This document shows positions 61,424 to 64,000 of a stretch of DNA of 64,000 bases, piece by piece. Numbering within the stretch: the stretch's first letter is position 1; each line of letters starts with the position of its first letter. This DNA comes from an uncultured Flavobacteriales bacterium (GTDB lineage Bacteria > Bacteroidota > Bacteroidia > Flavobacteriales_D > Crocinitomicaceae), in assembly GCA_937973685.1 (NCBI GenBank), contig CALJKJ010000018.1:124001-188000 (forward strand). The letters are read 5' to 3'. A program made the position numbers and the translations under genes. The notes under the pieces were generated by a model. It did not search any database and was not told the origin of the DNA. It saw only the letters and a program-made list of their open reading frames with translations.

Positions 61424-62449
61424 TTACGGCTTTCCAATTGGAATTGTAATAGCTATTGCATGTTGGATTCCAGCTGCTGAGTAAATGAGCCATCCATAAT
61501 CTAATGTAAATCGTTTGAAATACATGCCAGTACCAAAACTAAAACCAGCTAAACCAGGTCTATTGGTGGCTGCTAATTCTTTTCTGCGTTGGTAATCAAA
61601 TCCAACGCGCAGGTGGAATTTAGGTCCAAATAAAAGTTCTGTTTGAAAGCGCAAGTGTCTAGCTGCTTTTTCAATAAATCCAGCATTTTTAACATAGATA
61701 GTATCACCAGTCAATGGATCGATTTCATTTTTTTGATTTGGATCGACATAACTCAAATCCCAACGTTGCAGATGTTGTCCCGTCAGTGAGAAACGGAATG
61801 GAGCATGTTCTAATTTTTTTGAGACTCCAATTTCAATAGAAAGTGGAAGCGGTTCTCTAATTCCGTTGTAACTTTTGATTGTAACACCTAAATTTTTCAC
61901 AAGACCAGCTACGACCAATCGTTTGGCTTCATTTGTATACGCTCCGCCAATAGTTAAACTTGTTCCAAATGCCGTGTAATTGTCAAGTTGTGAATATAGT
62001 AAATTGAGCGTTGCTCCGATGTGTAAGCGTTCATTGATGTTTTTTGCAGCTGATGCACCGATTATGAAATCACCTGGTGAAAATGTTCCTGTTTCAGTTC
62101 CATTGATGTCTGTTCGAGTCATCTTACCGTATGAGATGTACCTGAAATTCAGACTTGAAGTTACGTTTTTAATTGTTTTTCCATATGCCAGGCTCCCAGT
62201 TGTCGCACCTCCTGAAAGTATGGATTGGTTGATAGCTCCTTTTCCCATCATTTTAGCATTGATGAGCGCAGGATTTGATAAACCTAGATTGATATCACCA
62301 TCCTTAACTGCAATTAAATCACCTCCCAAACCGATTGTTCGAGCTTGGTAAAACGCATTCAAGTTTTGAAAGTTATTCAATCCACCAGTTTGAGCGTATG
62401 TAATTATCGCCACAAAACTAAGTGCAAATAGAAGAAAAAGCTTTTTCAT
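61424..62449 (-). CDS. porQ: Type IX secretion system protein PorQ
   Basis: A 341-aa outer-membrane barrel of the PorV/PorP-related family. From ATG 62449 the signal is MKKLFLLFALSFVAIITYAQ (ATG 62458 adds three residues). It begins GGLNNFQNLNAFYQARTIGLGGDLIAV, and contains LGLSNPALIN, LSGGATTGSLAYGK and KNINERLHIGATLNLLYS, the PorQ pattern. PorQ is a T9SS component needed for secretion or surface attachment of cargo with C-terminal sorting domains, which matches the five cargo genes in the window. The next gene but one is cmk, the usual Bacteroidota neighbour of porQ. Confidence 0.9.
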   Translation of the reverse strand: MKKLFLLFALSFVAIITYAQTGGLNNFQNLNAFYQARTIGLGGDLIAVKDGDINLGLSNPALINAKMMGKGAINQSILSGGATTGSLAYGKTIKNVTSSLNFRYISYGKMTRTDINGTETGTFSPGDFIIGASAAKNINERLHIGATLNLLYSQLDNYTAFGTSLTIGGAYTNEAKRLVVAGLVKNLGVTIKSYNGIREPLPLSIEIGVSKKLEHAPFRFSLTGQHLQRWDLSYVDPNQKNEIDPLTGDTIYVKNAGFIEKAARHLRFQTELLFGPKFHLRVGFDYQRRKELAATNRPGLAGFSFGTGMYFKRFTLDYGWLIYSAAGIQHAIAITIPIGKP

Positions 62450-62473
62450 GTTCAACATAACGTAAAATTACAA

Positions 62474-62986
62474 TTAGAATTGTTTCGCAGCACTTCTTTT
62501 TCCAATTTCGATGGCTTCCATGTTGGTTATTTTGTCGTTATCTATGGTGAATCGAAGCAATGTTCTCATGTGATGGAAGCCTTTGTTGCCACATGCTCCA
62601 GGGTTAAGCCACAATAAATTATTGGAACGATCAAATTTCACAAATAAAATATGAGAGTGACCACAAATAAACAATTTTGGTTGGTGTTGTTGAATTAATT
62701 CCCTTGCAGGAAGCGATAAATTCCCAGGTCTTCCTCCAATATGCGTCATCACAACGTTGACATTTTCAATAGTAAAAATTTCATGTTCGTTGAATTCCGA
62801 TCGGGCTAGTTGATCATCAATATTTCCAAACACAGCTCGAAGAGGCTTGAATTTTTTTAAAGCATCAGTTACTTTCAAATCACCGATATCACCAGCGTGC
62901 CAGATTTCATCAACTTCTGAAAAATAATCAAAAACTTGTTGGGGTAAATCGCTGTGGGTATCAGAAAGCAAGCCAATTTTTCGCAT
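62474..62986 (-). CDS. YfcE/MJ0936-type metallophosphoesterase
   Basis: A 170-aa phosphodiesterase from the ATG at 62986 (MRKIGLLSDTHSDLP). The open frame reaches 20 codons further up with no family match. Metal motifs are complete: LSDTHSD, WHAGDIGD, VFGNIDD, THIGG, CGHSH, and LNPGACG. The family hydrolyses phosphodiesters with Mn; the physiological substrate is unknown. It is first in the operon with porQ, the OMP and cmk, and is divergent from pdhA. Confidence 0.9.
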   Translation of the reverse strand: MRKIGLLSDTHSDLPQQVFDYFSEVDEIWHAGDIGDLKVTDALKKFKPLRAVFGNIDDQLARSEFNEHEIFTIENVNVVMTHIGGRPGNLSLPARELIQQHQPKLFICGHSHILFVKFDRSNNLLWLNPGACGNKGFHHMRTLLRFTIDNDKITNMEAIEIGKRSAAKQF

Positions 62987-63124
62987 TGAAAATATTTTTT
63001 TTGTGCTTTTCAAAACTACAAAAAAGTAATGGAAACACCGATTCAATGTGTCATTTTTACACTAACTTTCAAAAATCAAATCATTAAACTTTCACAAAGC
63101 GCTTTTTTTCTTAGTTGTTCTTGT

Positions 63125-63132
63125 TATATTTG
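63125..63132 (+). promoter_or_regulatory. Candidate -7 element for pdhA
   Basis: TATATTTG matches TAnnTTTG exactly, 29 bases before the pdhA ATG. The -33 region is a T-run (CTTTTTTTC) without a clear TTG. Confidence 0.4.
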
Positions 63133-63161
63133 TCGGTTAAACTTTCAATTAAACGTTACGT

Positions 63162-64000
63162 ATGGCAACAAAAGATGCATCAAAACCGTCGAGAGCAACA
63201 AATAAAGGGGCTTTGAAAAACGCGCCTAAATTTTCGAAAGAAACCTATATCAAATGGTATAAAGACATGTTGTTGATGCGCCGTTTTGAAGAAAAAGCGG
63301 GTCAATTGTACATCCAACAAAAATTTGGTGGATTTTGTCACCTTTACATAGGACAAGAGGCTGTTGTAGCTGGAACAGTGAGTGCATCGCGCCCAACTGA
63401 TTCGCACATGACTGCATACCGTGATCATGCGCATCCAATCGGATTAGGAACAGATGTTCGTGTTTTGATGGCTGAATTGTACGGACGTACGACTGGTTGC
63501 TCAAAAGGAAAAGGCGGTTCCATGCACTTTTTTGATAAATCACGTAATTTTATGGGTGGACACGGTATTGTTGGAGCTCAAATTCCAATGGGAACAGGTG
63601 TTGCTTTTGCAGAACAATACAAAGGAACTGACAATGTAGTTTTTGTTTCAATGGGAGATGGTGCTGTTCGTCAAGGAGCGTTGCACGAGACATTTAACAT
63701 GGCCATGAACTGGAAATTACCAGTGATTTACATCATAGAAAATAACAATTACGCAATGGGTACTTCGGTAGAACGTACAACAAACGTAACTGATTTATCA
63801 AAAATTGGACTTTCGTATGAAATGCCTTCAAAATCTGTTGATGGAATGTCTCCAGAGGCTGTGCACGAAGCTGTTGAAGAAGCAGTTGCTCGTGCAAGAA
63901 GAGGTGATGGTCCGTCTTTATTAGATATTAGAACATACCGTTACAAAGGTCACTCGATGTCTGATCCTCAAAAATACCGTTCGAAAGAAGAAGTTTCAGA
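63162..64000 (+). CDS. pdhA: Pyruvate dehydrogenase E1 component, alpha subunit (5' part)
   Basis: A thiamine-diphosphate-dependent dehydrogenase alpha chain; the first 279 residues are visible and the gene runs off the right edge. The start MATKDASKPSRATNKGALKN is a short polar extension. Conserved parts: MLLMRRFEEKAGQLYIQQK, GFCHLYIGQEAVVAG, HPIGLG, GSMHFFDK, GGHGIVGAQIP, the TPP/Mg motif GDGAVRQGALHE...ENNNYAMGT, and the phosphorylation-loop-like TYRYKGHSMSDPQKYR. The FGGFCHLYIGQEA and KGKGGSMHFFDK patterns favour pyruvate over branched 2-oxoacids. The beta subunit would be expected downstream. Confidence 0.94.
   Translation, partial: MATKDASKPSRATNKGALKNAPKFSKETYIKWYKDMLLMRRFEEKAGQLYIQQKFGGFCHLYIGQEAVVAGTVSASRPTDSHMTAYRDHAHPIGLGTDVRVLMAELYGRTTGCSKGKGGSMHFFDKSRNFMGGHGIVGAQIPMGTGVAFAEQYKGTDNVVFVSMGDGAVRQGALHETFNMAMNWKLPVIYIIENNNYAMGTSVERTTNVTDLSKIGLSYEMPSKSVDGMSPEAVHEAVEEAVARARRGDGPSLLDIRTYRYKGHSMSDPQKYRSKEEVS

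Noticed and set aside
1..64000. CRISPR arrays, tRNA/rRNA genes, insertion sequences, prophage genes or an origin
   Set aside because: No regularly spaced direct repeats, no tRNA-like cloverleaf in intergenic gaps, no transposase, integrase or phage structural protein, and no dnaA-box cluster were found by reading. Short tRNA-like elements cannot be fully excluded without a scan.

Overview
The window comes from a Bacteroidota chromosome, most likely Flavobacteriales and close to the Fluviicola/Crocinitomicaceae type. The lineage is inferred from gene content. Evidence includes proteins with type IX secretion (T9SS) C-terminal sorting domains, PorQ of the T9SS, a 289-aa RpoD without region 1.1, the rpmB-rpmG-DUF4295-ftsY cluster, TonB-dependent receptors with carboxypeptidase-regulatory-like N-termini, promoters resembling TTG...TAnnTTTG, and weak or absent Shine-Dalgarno sequences. 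Base composition is AT-rich. No tRNA, rRNA, IS element, prophage or CRISPR array was recognised.

Layout. 1-5.2 kb: the tail of an outer-membrane protein, a LemA/M48 membrane protease pair, and the fused B12-dependent acyl-CoA mutase IcmF. 5.2-8.4 kb: an AT-rich accessory stretch with a SprB-repeat T9SS cargo, a lipoprotein, and an Abi_2/AbiF-type HEPN protein. The HEPN gene follows about 330 noncoding bases that end in a strong intrinsic terminator just before its start codon. 8.4-29.7 kb: mainly housekeeping genes (nucleoside phosphorylase, CinA, L28/L33/DUF4295, FtsY, HisS, HutH, ABC-F ATPase, FkbM methyltransferase, HtpG, a TerB/J-domain protein, RsmI-like methylase, LMW phosphatase, RpoD), with two T9SS cargo genes between them. 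29.7-42 kb: PriA, DUF4249-like lipoprotein, double-VOC protein, patatin/barrel protein, THUMP rRNA methyltransferase, citrate synthase and DPP-IV-like peptidase.

42.2-50.8 kb looks like an extracellular nucleic-acid scavenging locus. It holds a lamin-tail T9SS protein, then a probable operon of TonB-dependent receptor, secreted endonuclease I, and a 5'-nucleotidase split into two genes in the order C-domain then catalytic domain, ending with a small outer-membrane protein and a terminator. 50.8-64 kb: lipoamide dehydrogenase, M61 peptidase, another TonB-dependent receptor, MazG, a PagL-like deacylase with a DUF2807 lipoprotein, an ACT-like protein, the operon phosphoesterase-PorQ-OMP-Cmk, and the start of pdhA.

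The strongest candidate for something under-described is the Abi_2 HEPN gene with its upstream noncoding, terminator-ended segment. It resembles AbiF-type RNA-antitoxin/HEPN-toxin loci. Also notable are an ABC-F protein whose second composite ATP site has lost its key motifs on both sides, the split-nucleotidase/nuclease locus, and a 747-aa membrane protein with a C-terminal lipase-like domain. All assignments come from reading the sequence and knowledge of families; no database search was run.
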